DNA from: Paenibacillus mangrovi
GTDB taxonomy: Bacteria; Bacillota; Bacilli; Paenibacillales; Paenibacillaceae
Assembly: GCF_022898935.1 (NCBI RefSeq)
Contig: NZ_JALIRP010000002.1
Location: forward strand, 558,001 to 622,000
Direction: 5' to 3'
Length of the DNA: 64,000 bases
Shown here: in pieces, positions 27,369 to 36,030 of the stretch
How positions within the stretch are numbered: position 1 is the stretch's first letter
Layout of the letters: each line of letters starts with the position of its first letter
The notes under the pieces: model-generated
What the model saw: the letters and a program-made list of their open reading frames with translations, nothing else
Told to the model about the DNA's origin: nothing
Databases searched by the model: none
Made by a program: the position numbers and the translations under genes

Positions 27369-28541
27369 TTATGCACCACCTAATTGAATATTGTTCATAT
27401 ATTCCCTACGTGCTTCCTGTTCTTTCAGATCCTTACGGATCATAGAGGCGGCCGTTTCCGTAAAAATGCCGCACTGCTTGTCGATCTCCTGCTTGTTGAT
27501 TTCTTCAATGGCCCGGATTTCATCGGCCGGTATCGCCTGTACGCCATGCATCGCGCCCAGAATCGCGCCGATCATGACCCCGATGGAATCGGTATCCCTT
27601 CCCGAACTGACGCCATCCTTAACCGCCTCCGTCAAATCTCCTTCATGCAATACGATATAGGCTAACGCCAGCGGCAGCTCTTCAATCGCAAACAGCCGGC
27701 TTGGCGTATAGTGATTCGAAGGGATGCCGACCTTGTCGATACTGCGGTTGACGTCATCTCCCATGGGAGAATATTTCTTGATCATTTCATGGAAATACCG
27801 TACGACCGTATCGCGGTCCTGTTTCATAGGACGAAGAACTTTGGCGGCCGCGCATATATCGGTTATCGCCTCTTTCGTGCCATCTTTCGCATATACCAGC
27901 GCCGTCTCCACGATCTCCTCCACCGTGACTCCCGGCTCGAACGCTTTGGCCACACAGCAGGCCATGACCGCTGCCGCTTCCAGCCCATAGCTGACCTGAT
28001 GTCCGGATGCGAATAAAATCGCTTCGTCATAGGCCGCTTTCGGATTGCAGGCATTGACGATGCCCACCGGTGCAATATACATCGCCGCCCCGCAGTTGAC
28101 CATATTGCCGTATCCGCCTTCGCGCGGTTCGCAGTTCGCCAGTACATGCCGGGTAAATATATGTTTTTCGGGATAAAACAGCCTGTCTATAATGAGGGCT
28201 TCCTTGCCGAACTCTGGAATATAACGCGGCCGGAAGGCAATTTCCTTCACGAATTCATTAGCCAGATCATATGCGTCCAAATGGCGCTTTTCCGTATCGT
28301 ATACCTTCATGAGTGCCAGCGTCATGAGCGTATCGTCGGTGACGATGCCAAACCCTCTCATACGCCCGAGTCTCGTTGTTTCCGGAAGTTCCGACTTCCA
28401 CCACCTCTGCTGCGTGGTTTCTACTCTGCCATATTTCTCTTGAATGTCCTTGTATGTCAGCTTCTCAACAACCGCGCCCATCGCATCGCCATATGCGGTT
28501 CCGAAAACGACGCCTTTGACCCGGTCTGCAAAAGAAATCAC
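27369..28541 (-). CDS. ADP-ribosylglycohydrolase-family enzyme
   Basis: 390 residues, a single ARH-type domain. GTAYGDAMGA at 14-23, the metal motif TDDT at 68-71 and SGRDTDSIG with Asp316/Asp318 supply the two halves of the dinuclear metal site. The start is GTG with AAAGGAG 10 bases upstream. It differs strongly from the adjoining 702-residue enzyme and lacks its C-terminal extension, so the two probably act on different linkages or successive steps. E. coli YegU is a comparable case next to a PfkB kinase (YegV) and a nucleoside transporter (YegT). The actual substrate is not known. Confidence 0.88.
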   Translation of the reverse strand: MISFADRVKGVVFGTAYGDAMGAVVEKLTYKDIQEKYGRVETTQQRWWKSELPETTRLGRMRGFGIVTDDTLMTLALMKVYDTEKRHLDAYDLANEFVKEIAFRPRYIPEFGKEALIIDRLFYPEKHIFTRHVLANCEPREGGYGNMVNCGAAMYIAPVGIVNACNPKAAYDEAILFASGHQVSYGLEAAAVMACCVAKAFEPGVTVEEIVETALVYAKDGTKEAITDICAAAKVLRPMKQDRDTVVRYFHEMIKKYSPMGDDVNRSIDKVGIPSNHYTPSRLFAIEELPLALAYIVLHEGDLTEAVKDGVSSGRDTDSIGVMIGAILGAMHGVQAIPADEIRAIEEINKQEIDKQCGIFTETAASMIRKDLKEQEARREYMNNIQLGGA

Positions 28542-28582
28542 CTGGCTTTCACTCCTTTATACGAAAAATGCAGAAATTTGGC

Positions 28583-28618
28583 GGGGGCTTTATATGGCTC
28601 TTCGCCAGCCTAAGCCCC
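28583..28618 (-). other. Intercistronic hairpin between lipoprotein and hydrolase genes
   Basis: GGGGCTT pairs with AAGCCCC with an inner GGC/GCC stem, in the 93-bp gap between the binding-lipoprotein stop and the next gene. No T run follows, so it may stabilise the highly expressed lipoprotein message or attenuate read-through, as in other binding-protein operons. Confidence 0.4.
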
Positions 28619-28634
28619 GCGCCTGACAGTTCAA

Positions 28635-30098
28635 TTATTTGATGATTTCATTCGCTTTGGCGGTCAAATCACCACCGCCCGCAGCGTTCCAGTCCTGAAC
28701 GAATTGGTCAAACTTGTCGATGGATATTTTGCCTGTCACCACATTCGCAGCAAATTCTTTGTATACGGACATTGCCGCGTCAGATTTGGCCTGCATATCT
28801 TCCGGAATAATAAATGCGTTATCCTTGGTCGATTTGGACGCTACCAGGTCCAGCGATTTCGTAGCCGCTTCGGACAGGAATGGCGTCGATGGGTCGAATT
28901 CATGGTCCGGCTTGAAGCTTACGTTGTTGCCTACGAAACGTGCATACCACTCGGCGTATTTATCCGTAAATTTGATTTTGTCGTTTTCAATGTTGTAATG
29001 CTCGCCTTCAATCCCCAGCTTCTCCAGCATTTGTCCTTTTGGACTGGCCAGAAATTCCAAGACGGCAAAGGCCATGTCTTTGTTCTTGGACACGCTGGAA
29101 ATTGCGATGCCGCGGCTTTCTTTGCTGACATCGATCGGAAGGTAACCTTCACCTACACCTTTAGCCGGCGGCAGCGGCATCACGGTAGCGTCTTTTCCGT
29201 TCTGCGAAACCGATTTGCTGTTATACATGTCGATAACTTTGCCCTGCGTTCCAGCGATCACGGCCGCTTGTCCGTCATAAAACGCTTTTTCCTTCGTATC
29301 CCATTTCTTGGTCAGAAACTCCGGATCAAGCAGCCCTTCTTTATACAGCTTCGCATAAAATTCCAATTTGTCTTTTTCGAATTTCGTCGTTCTGCCAAAT
29401 ACGTATTTGCCGTCATCTCCCTTAAGCCAGGTTGAGGTGAGGCCAAACGCCTGGGCGAATACGGCATCCAACTCGTCCAGATCCCCAGGTACCGTGTAAG
29501 CAAACTTGGCGCCGTTTTTCTCTTTCGCTTCTTTGAAGAAATTGTAGTAGTTATCAATGCTCGGATTTTCCAGAAGCGTCTTGCCAGAAGACGTTTTAAT
29601 GAAAAAGTCCTGGCGTACGACCGGTACCTTGGTTGTTGTCGGCGACAACCATACCAGGTACGGATAATTTTTGGTACGCTCCTGATTGTAAGGGTCCATC
29701 GCCGCCTTCACATAAGTCGATTTTTCAATGTACGGCGTCAGATCCTCCAAAATCTTCTGTGTGATAGCAAACTGGTAATCGCCGCCCTGGAAGTAGATCA
29801 AATCCGGAATTGTGCCGCTTTGCAGCAGGAGTCCCAATTTCTCGGAGTACGTACCGCTTTGCACGGGAACGAATTCCAGCTTTACGTTTTTGCCTTCCGC
29901 CTTCATCCCCTCTTCAACGGCTTTGATCCATGGATCGTCCGCAGTCATATCTTTATAAACAATGCTGATTGTAACCGGTTCCCCATTTCCCGAATCTGAG
30001 CTTCCCGGCGTCTCTGCCGCGGTTTCTTTTCCTCCTGAACCGCAAGCCGTCGTAAGAATCATAAGTACCGCCATAACCATGACCAACATTTTTTTCAC
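28635..30098 (-). CDS. Solute-binding lipoprotein of the ribosyl-compound importer
   Basis: 487 residues. The signal peptide ends in lipobox LTTAC (Cys19) and a Gly/Ser/Glu linker. Mature features match CUT1-type binding proteins: VTISIVYKDMTADDPWIKAV, LLLQSGTIPDLIYFQGGDYQ, VSKNKDMAFAVLEFLASPKG. The start is GTG with GGGGAGG 8 bases upstream. Immediately upstream are two permeases and downstream two ARH-fold hydrolases and ribokinase. The ligand is inferred to be a ribose-containing conjugate, but nothing in the binding site can be read directly. Confidence 0.92.
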   Translation of the reverse strand: MKKMLVMVMAVLMILTTACGSGGKETAAETPGSSDSGNGEPVTISIVYKDMTADDPWIKAVEEGMKAEGKNVKLEFVPVQSGTYSEKLGLLLQSGTIPDLIYFQGGDYQFAITQKILEDLTPYIEKSTYVKAAMDPYNQERTKNYPYLVWLSPTTTKVPVVRQDFFIKTSSGKTLLENPSIDNYYNFFKEAKEKNGAKFAYTVPGDLDELDAVFAQAFGLTSTWLKGDDGKYVFGRTTKFEKDKLEFYAKLYKEGLLDPEFLTKKWDTKEKAFYDGQAAVIAGTQGKVIDMYNSKSVSQNGKDATVMPLPPAKGVGEGYLPIDVSKESRGIAISSVSKNKDMAFAVLEFLASPKGQMLEKLGIEGEHYNIENDKIKFTDKYAEWYARFVGNNVSFKPDHEFDPSTPFLSEAATKSLDLVASKSTKDNAFIIPEDMQAKSDAAMSVYKEFAANVVTGKISIDKFDQFVQDWNAAGGGDLTAKANEIIK

Positions 30099-30131
30099 GA
30101 CTTCAACCTCCCCTTTTTAATAGCCTATCTA

Positions 30132-31016
30132 TTATTCTTTGACGCCGCCTTCCATCACTCCGCTGGTATAGTACTTGAGAATAATGGGATACAGCAAAAG
30201 AATCGGAACCATGGCGACCACGATGGTAGCCGCTTTTAATGCATTGAAATCCAGCTGCGCCACATTGCTGTTCTTGAGCAGCTCTGTAATCCCCACAAGG
30301 GTTGAGGTGTCCCGCTCGACGACAAATTGTCTTAGCAGCACCTGCAGCACCGTCTTGTTTGGACTGGACAGGAAAATGCTCGATTTGAAAAACTCATTCC
30401 ATTTGGCAATGGCATAAAACATGCCGATGGTAAGCAGCGGTATCCGGGACAAGGGCAGCACGATTCGGACAAATACGCGCAAATGCCCTGCTCCGTCGAT
30501 TTTGGCGGCTTCCATTAATGATTCCGGAATTTCCTCGATAAAACGCATCATAATGACGAGATAAAATACGTTGATCATCCGGTACAAGACCATAGACCAC
30601 AGGCTGTCGAGCAGATGCAGATCCTTCATAACGAAATATTCCTGCACGTAACCGGGTTCAAAAATCATAATGATGATCAGAAAAATCATGATCGGCGTTT
30701 TGCCGACTAGATTTTTTCGGGTCAGCACATAGGCGGTAATCGTAGTAAGAAACAGACTGAAGCAGGTGCCGACGATCGTAATAAACAGCGAATTGCCAAT
30801 GGCTTGTCCGACAATCGGGTTGCTCAGCACCACCTGGAAGTTAATCAGCGAGAATCCTTTTGGAATGACGCCAAGTCCGGTCAACTCATGCACCTTGTCA
30901 GGATGGGAAAAGGCTCTGGCGAAAATATTGATAACCGGGATAAACATCACCAGCGTAATCAAACTGAGCACCAGTCCGATAGCCAGCTTGGGCAGCGTGA
31001 ATTTTTTACCTACCAC
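30132..31016 (-). CDS. ABC transporter permease, LplC type
   Basis: 294 residues with six membrane segments, EAA loop LMEAAKIDGAGHLRVFVRIVLPLS, and the LplC-type ending YPIILKYYTSGVMEGGVKE. GTG start with GGGAGG 7 bases upstream. It pairs with the LplB-type permease 13 bp upstream and takes substrate from the lipoprotein encoded 33 bp downstream. Confidence 0.92.
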   Translation of the reverse strand: MVGKKFTLPKLAIGLVLSLITLVMFIPVINIFARAFSHPDKVHELTGLGVIPKGFSLINFQVVLSNPIVGQAIGNSLFITIVGTCFSLFLTTITAYVLTRKNLVGKTPIMIFLIIIMIFEPGYVQEYFVMKDLHLLDSLWSMVLYRMINVFYLVIMMRFIEEIPESLMEAAKIDGAGHLRVFVRIVLPLSRIPLLTIGMFYAIAKWNEFFKSSIFLSSPNKTVLQVLLRQFVVERDTSTLVGITELLKNSNVAQLDFNALKAATIVVAMVPILLLYPIILKYYTSGVMEGGVKE

Positions 31017-31029
31017 TTGATTACCTCCC

Positions 31030-31959
31030 CTACCAAGCGCCTTTGCCGGTCATTTTTTTCGATAAGAAATGAGTGGACAGAACCAAAATCACGCCGATGA
31101 CGCTCTTGAACAAATTCGCGGCGGTAGCCAAGGAATATTGGCCGTTCAAGAGACCCATGCGATACACGAAGGTATCGATAATATCGATGTGACTGGCGAC
31201 GGAATCGTTCGTAAAGTTCAGGATTTGATCCAGTCCCGCGTTCATGATAAAGCCGATATTCAAGATAAAAATCGTTACCATTGGAATAAACAGATGCGGC
31301 AGAACAATCCGAGTCACGATATGCCAGCGTCCGGCGCCATCCACGCGCGCCGCTTCATACAGCGTAGGGCTGATGCCAATGATCGCCGCCAAATAAATGA
31401 TGGAATCCCATCCCATGCTGCGCCATGCTTCACTCGCAACAAGCACCCAGCGGATGCTGCTCTTCTCTGTCAGAAAATCATGAGGCTGGAATCCGAAAAA
31501 CGTCAGAATTTGGTTAATGGCTCCGGTCGAAGGCGACAAAAATTCATACCATACACCGGCGATGACAACCCAGGAAAGAAAGTGTGGAAGATAGGATACG
31601 ACCTGAACCGTTTTCCGGAAACCGCCGTTCATAAACTCATTCAGAGCCAGGGCGAATAAAATCGGAAGCGGGAACAGCAAAAACATCTTCATCGCGCTGA
31701 TGACCAGCGTATTCACGATAACCTGGGTGAAAATAGGCGTATTAAACAGCTCCTTGAAATGCTTGAAGCCAACAAAAGCATCGTCACCAATAATACGGTA
31801 ATCGTAAAAAGCAAGCTTCATCTCATAAATCGGCCAAATATGAAAAAGGGTATAAAATACGATGGCCGGCAGCAGCATCAGATACAGGATTTTATCGGCC
31901 CGGATTTGCTTGAGCTTGGAAGGCCTTGGGTCAGCGGGCAGCGTTCTCACCCTGCTCAT
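31030..31959 (-). CDS. ABC transporter permease, LplB type
   Basis: 309 residues, CUT1 LplB group. First membrane segment LMLLPAIVFYTLFHIWPIYEM, EAA loop LYEAARVDGAGRWHIVTRIVLPHL and FIMNAGLDQILNF near the end are family features. The ATG overlaps the DUF4387 stop by 4 bases, tying the transporter translationally to the DUF4387/AtuA pair. No ATPase is encoded in the cluster. Confidence 0.92.
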   Translation of the reverse strand: MSRVRTLPADPRPSKLKQIRADKILYLMLLPAIVFYTLFHIWPIYEMKLAFYDYRIIGDDAFVGFKHFKELFNTPIFTQVIVNTLVISAMKMFLLFPLPILFALALNEFMNGGFRKTVQVVSYLPHFLSWVVIAGVWYEFLSPSTGAINQILTFFGFQPHDFLTEKSSIRWVLVASEAWRSMGWDSIIYLAAIIGISPTLYEAARVDGAGRWHIVTRIVLPHLFIPMVTIFILNIGFIMNAGLDQILNFTNDSVASHIDIIDTFVYRMGLLNGQYSLATAANLFKSVIGVILVLSTHFLSKKMTGKGAW

Positions 31960-32267
31960 ACCTCCACCTCCAGCTCCATTAGCGGCGCATGCTGCTGCGC
32001 TCCATAAACGTCGCGGTCCAGGAATGAACCGGAAGACACGCCACGGGCAAAGGTAACTTTAAACCCCAAGGCTTGATCGAAAAAAACGATTTGCGTAATC
32101 TCCTCAGGCGCAATATTGTACAGCTCGGAAATCGTTTCTTTGTTGATGACCCCGGACTGTTTGATCTTGTTGTACGTTACGGCATTGTCAAACAGGGTAT
32201 CTACCGTGATTTCGAAAGGGCCGCTGTTTTTGCTGCGCAGCACGGCGGCAGCATCGTATAACTTCAT
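31956..32267 (-). CDS. DUF4387 family protein
   Basis: A 103-residue soluble protein starting KLYDAAAVLRSKNSGPFEIT, with FDNAVTYNKIKQSG and GSFLDRDVYGAQQHAPLMEL, the recognisable pattern of DUF4387. Members normally follow an AtuA-like (DUF1446) gene, as here with a 4-base overlap, and in some proteins the two are fused, so they probably form one enzyme. The function is unknown. Its place between AtuA and the transporter is conserved logic for uptake and processing of an acid or conjugate, but that is inference. Confidence 0.85.
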   Translation of the reverse strand: MKLYDAAAVLRSKNSGPFEITVDTLFDNAVTYNKIKQSGVINKETISELYNIAPEEITQIVFFDQALGFKVTFARGVSSGSFLDRDVYGAQQHAPLMELEVEV

Positions 32268-33640
32268 CTCGATCCCCCCTGAATGAATTCGCAGGTGAAC
32301 ATTTCAAGCGCATCACGGGTTTCCATCAAATGATAAACGGAAAATTCATAGACGGCACCAAACGGCACATCGCTCGGGGCAAACGGAAAAGCGAGATTTC
32401 CCGCCGTTGCTTTCCGTCCCTCGTAACCGTAATGCAGGAAGGTGGAACGGGCCGAGCTGCAGATCATATCGGCCAGCTCCTGGGTTTTCGCCACGACATC
32501 GATCACGATTCCTAGCTCATGGCCTGGCGTCGGTGTAGGTTCAAGCTGTCCCATGACGCCGTTTAAGCCGTAATTGATAAAACGAATCTGGTAATCGTTT
32601 TCAGAAATATCATCGAAATACTCTTGGACCTGCTGCTTGACGAGTTCCTCCACTTCTTCGATTCTCGTAATCAGCAGAGGATCGCGGACGCCGGCGACGA
32701 CAAACGTGCGGTAAGCGGTTCTCGCCGCCCCTTCGAGCTTGATTTTATAGATCGGCGTTTCATGGACTCTACTGCCCCGAACTTCGACACTGCCGTCTCC
32801 GTGTTCCGTGAATGTGCATTTCTCTAGATCGAGTATCAATCCCGGTCCATGCAGCAAATACGGATGATCCTTTTCGTAGAACGTGTGCGCCGCTACCGAG
32901 ATGGTCGTACATTTCCGCTTGTCGTTCAGCGGCTTGACGATAAAGGAATCTTTCTTCAAAATGCCGAGCATAGAGTCCTTGGTCGTTCCGGGATCGGCAC
33001 ATAACGCTGCACATTCGAGGATTTTCCCGAGATGATAGGATAAGGCCGTATCAAAACCGTTATGGATGGCTGCCGCCGCAAACGGCGACGGATCATAGGC
33101 CCGTCCGCAAATAATGATGTCAGCCCCAGCCTCCAGCGCTTTGACGATCGGCTCATGGCCCATTTGAGCCACAATGCGGGTTGTCGCTTCAAGCCTTTCC
33201 TCCGTAAGTGGCTTAACCGTCATATTCAGCGGCTCGCATTGGCCGGCCGCCAGACTGGCCTTCACCGCCTCATGGGGAATATCCGCCCAGATGATCGCGA
33301 TGTTCAAATCGCTAAGCCCATGCTCTTTCACGATTTCCATCACGATCGACTGCGTCCATTCCACATGAATCCGGGCGCCGCTGCCGCCAGCTGAGCCGAT
33401 AATTACCGGGATCCCGGCAGCGGCTCCGGCCGTAATCATCAGCTCTAGATCTTTTTTGCAGGCCTGTCTACTGACGATGGCCGTCCCTGCACCCAGCTTA
33501 TGCGGTCCGGCATCCGTCGATCCGGCATCAACGACTATGGCGTCCGGTTTATGCTCCATGCCTTTCTGAAATGAAGCTTTCGGAAATCCATACCCGAGCA
33601 TGCCGCACGGTGCTAAAACTTTGTATTCCTCCATGTTCAT
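32264..33640 (-). CDS. AtuA-like (DUF1446) family protein
   Basis: About 458 residues. Conserved blocks of the acyclic-terpene-utilisation AtuA family: GYGFPKASFQKGM, DAIVVDAGSTDAGPHKLG, GSAGGSGARIH, ADIIICGRAYDPSPFAAAAI, KILECAALCADPG and GRKATAGNLAFPFAPSD. The ATG at 33640 has GGGAGG 5 bases upstream and is preferred to the earlier in-frame ATG. AtuA was defined in citronellol/geraniol breakdown in Pseudomonas, yet the family is much wider and biochemically unclear. Here it is coupled to DUF4387 inside a ribose-related cluster, so a terpene role is unlikely. Confidence 0.85.
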   Translation of the reverse strand: MNMEEYKVLAPCGMLGYGFPKASFQKGMEHKPDAIVVDAGSTDAGPHKLGAGTAIVSRQACKKDLELMITAGAAAGIPVIIGSAGGSGARIHVEWTQSIVMEIVKEHGLSDLNIAIIWADIPHEAVKASLAAGQCEPLNMTVKPLTEERLEATTRIVAQMGHEPIVKALEAGADIIICGRAYDPSPFAAAAIHNGFDTALSYHLGKILECAALCADPGTTKDSMLGILKKDSFIVKPLNDKRKCTTISVAAHTFYEKDHPYLLHGPGLILDLEKCTFTEHGDGSVEVRGSRVHETPIYKIKLEGAARTAYRTFVVAGVRDPLLITRIEEVEELVKQQVQEYFDDISENDYQIRFINYGLNGVMGQLEPTPTPGHELGIVIDVVAKTQELADMICSSARSTFLHYGYEGRKATAGNLAFPFAPSDVPFGAVYEFSVYHLMETRDALEMFTCEFIQGGSR

Positions 33641-33661
33641 CTGTGCCTCCCTATTATGCAT

Positions 33662-35623
33662 TTACATGTATATCCGCATCGTATCTTGATCGGGCAACGA
33701 CGGCTGCGCTCCTTCCCTGCTGACGGTAATGCCTGCCGCCAGGGAACCGTAACGGATGGCTTCGATCAAGTCCTTGCCTTCCGCCAACGCCACAATCAGT
33801 CCGCTGATAAAGGAATCGCTCGCCGCCGTTGTATCCACCGCCTGAAAATCCGCTGCATCGAAGTACTGCTTCGTATCCGCATTGACAAGCAGGCAGCCTT
33901 TTTCACCCAGCGTCACAATGACGTTTTGATAGTTCATGTTCAGCAGTTGATACGCTTTTTCCTCAATGTTTTGCCCGCCCGGTAGCATCAACGCCAGCTC
34001 AGTTTCATTGGGAACGATCAGGAAACCTTCCTCAAAGTTGTCGAAATTGAAATTATGCGCAGGTGCGGGTTTGATGATGAGTTTGACGTTTTTGCGTTTG
34101 CAGATACTCGCCACATAATGGATCGTGTCCGCCGGAATCTCCATCTGCACCAGACAGTACGACACCTCGTCAAAAATCCATTCCACGCTTTGCACTTGCT
34201 CCCGGCTTAATCTGGAATTGGCCCCGGGGTTCACGACGATGTTGTTTTCCCCTTTGTCGGACACGTGGATATAGGCATTCCCCGTCGGCAGCAGCTCGTC
34301 GAAGATAACCCCGCTTGCATCCACGCCGTTTTTGATCAAGCTATTGTACAGCTCCCGGCCGTACAGGTCGTTTCCAACCCTGCCGATCATGTACACCTTT
34401 CCCCCCAGCTTGCCCGCGCCGACCGCCTGATTCGCCCCCTTACCGCCGGCAGCGTTTTTGACATCCTGAGCCAATATCGTCTCCCCTACCTTCGGGATAT
34501 GCGGTACCCGCATGATGATGTCCATATTCAAGCTGCCTACAATGGAGATTTTCTCTTTTGGCGTCAGATCGATATGAAGCGGTGCAGCCACGCTGTCACG
34601 AAAAATGATCGAAGGCTGGAACACCTGCTTCTTTCCCTTTTCCTGGTTCCGGATTTGGTCAAGCAAGGCCATCACCGCCGCAAAACCGCTTTTATAAAAC
34701 GGGAACTGCACCGAGCTGAGCGTCGGAATGACTAGCTTGCAGATATCCGAATCGCCAAAACCGATAACCGAAAGCGCCTCCGGAATCCGAATCGCTTGCT
34801 CGGCCGCCGCCGCATAGACACCGCATGCGATTACGTCGCTGCCGGTTGCGATCGCTGTCGCCCCCATGGACAAAAGCTGCTTGGCACCTTCGTATCCACC
34901 TGACTTCTCGCTGCCGGATGCGCTTTCAAAAATAAGACTTTTATCGAAGTTGATGTGGTTTTCATACAGCGCCTTTTTATACCCTTCGAACTTGGCAAGC
35001 TCGGGCGCATGATCTAAAGGACCGCCAATAAAACCGATCCGCTCGTGCCCTTGCTCGGCCAAACACTGAACAGCCATATACATCCCCTGCTCAAAATCGA
35101 GCACCAGATGCTGCGCGTCCGGCCCACCTTCTTGATGATCCACAACCACGATCGGCCAATCCTCTCCGGCCAAGGCCATCGGCGTTTCCTGTTTACGCCC
35201 CGAACCCGAATTCGGCACAAACACGATACCTTCCGCATTGCGGTCCCGGAGCATTTTAAAATAACGTTTCTCCTTTGACTCGAGACCATCCGTATGGCAT
35301 ACAATCAGACTCATTTCTTCTTGATATGCCGCAGCTTCAGCTCCCCGGATCCACTCCTTACCGGCAACCTCGCCCGATGAAATCACAAGTCCGATCGTGT
35401 CGCTTTTCGCCCCCATCCGCTTGACGACTTTACGGTACGGGATATAGTTGTAGTCGCTGATCACCTTGTTAATCTTGGCCCTCGTCTCTTCGCTGATATC
35501 CTGATCCTTGTTGTTCAGCACTTTGGAAACGGTTGCAATTGACACCCCTGCAAGTCTCGCTATATCTTTGATCGTTACGGTGCTTGAACCCGAAGATTCT
35601 GAAGGACTATACCATTTATCCAT
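33662..35623 (-). CDS. Fusion of a LacI-family regulator with a ribokinase domain
   Basis: 653 residues. Residues ~15-62 form a LacI helix-turn-helix (TVTIKDIARLAGVSIATVSK), ~72-350 the periplasmic-binding-like sensor (RIGFIGGP, LSVIGFGDSDICKLVIPTLS), and ~358-653 a complete PfkB ribokinase (IVGSLNMDIIMRVP, AAGGKGANQAVGAG, VIVTLGEKG). The catalytic signature reads DTTAASDSF: Asp603 is kept but the glycine before it in ribokinase (AAGDTF) is Ser here. It may repress the cluster and sense or phosphorylate ribose in one molecule. It lies 21 bp upstream of the AtuA-like gene in the same direction, so it is probably cotranscribed and autoregulated. Confidence 0.93.
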   Translation of the reverse strand: MDKWYSPSESSGSSTVTIKDIARLAGVSIATVSKVLNNKDQDISEETRAKINKVISDYNYIPYRKVVKRMGAKSDTIGLVISSGEVAGKEWIRGAEAAAYQEEMSLIVCHTDGLESKEKRYFKMLRDRNAEGIVFVPNSGSGRKQETPMALAGEDWPIVVVDHQEGGPDAQHLVLDFEQGMYMAVQCLAEQGHERIGFIGGPLDHAPELAKFEGYKKALYENHINFDKSLIFESASGSEKSGGYEGAKQLLSMGATAIATGSDVIACGVYAAAAEQAIRIPEALSVIGFGDSDICKLVIPTLSSVQFPFYKSGFAAVMALLDQIRNQEKGKKQVFQPSIIFRDSVAAPLHIDLTPKEKISIVGSLNMDIIMRVPHIPKVGETILAQDVKNAAGGKGANQAVGAGKLGGKVYMIGRVGNDLYGRELYNSLIKNGVDASGVIFDELLPTGNAYIHVSDKGENNIVVNPGANSRLSREQVQSVEWIFDEVSYCLVQMEIPADTIHYVASICKRKNVKLIIKPAPAHNFNFDNFEEGFLIVPNETELALMLPGGQNIEEKAYQLLNMNYQNVIVTLGEKGCLLVNADTKQYFDAADFQAVDTTAASDSFISGLIVALAEGKDLIEAIRYGSLAAGITVSREGAQPSLPDQDTMRIYM

Positions 35624-35650
35624 CCTACGACCTCTTTTTATTCAACTGTA

Positions 35651-35677
35651 AATCAATCTCATAATGTCAAATTGATT
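35651..35677 (-). promoter_or_regulatory. Candidate promoter/operator of the LacI-ribokinase cluster
   Basis: A minus-strand TTGACA (35665-35670) lies between inverted arms AATCAAT and ATTGATT, 40 bp before the fusion gene start. A repressor bound here would cover the -35 element. No clean -10 was found at 17 bp, so the call is tentative. Confidence 0.3.
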
Positions 35678-35679
35678 CC

Positions 35680-36030
35680 TGTAAAATGATTTGCGATGAA
35701 CGGCTCAACCGGTGTAGTCTTGAAATCTAACCGATGAGCCTTATTAGATTCTTAAAGTCATCCTGCCTGCGTGTCTTGTTCTAAAGATGTGATGTTTGAG
35801 AGATGAGTTAGTCTTTTCTTGGTGGGAAGTTGTCTAAGAAGAAGTGAGTTTTGTCTTGTCTCGATGGTGAGTTTTGTCGTGAAGTGAATTTGTTGCTTTG
35901 ATGGCCAGTATGTCTAAGGCGAGGTAAGTAAATCTGAGCTGAGTTGTCGAATTGTTGGAAAAGTGGTGGCGAAACTATTTTAGTAAAATGATTTCGTGAC
36001 ACCAAATTAGCATGAAAAATATGCCGTGTC
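35680..36030. other. Gene-free intergenic stretch
   Basis: No supportable gene. The plus strand is G/T-rich with repeated GAGTTTTGTC-like words around 35840-35880, and the 12-base word GTAAAATGATTT occurs at 35681 and 35983. Function not evident. Confidence 0.4.

Noticed and set aside
28542-28634. Intercistronic hairpin read as a riboswitch
   Set aside because: Too short and with no known aptamer pattern; better explained as mRNA stabilising or attenuating hairpin.
35681-35996. Twelve-base word GTAAAATGATTT repeated about 300 bp apart
   Set aside because: Only two copies and no symmetry, so not called as an operator.
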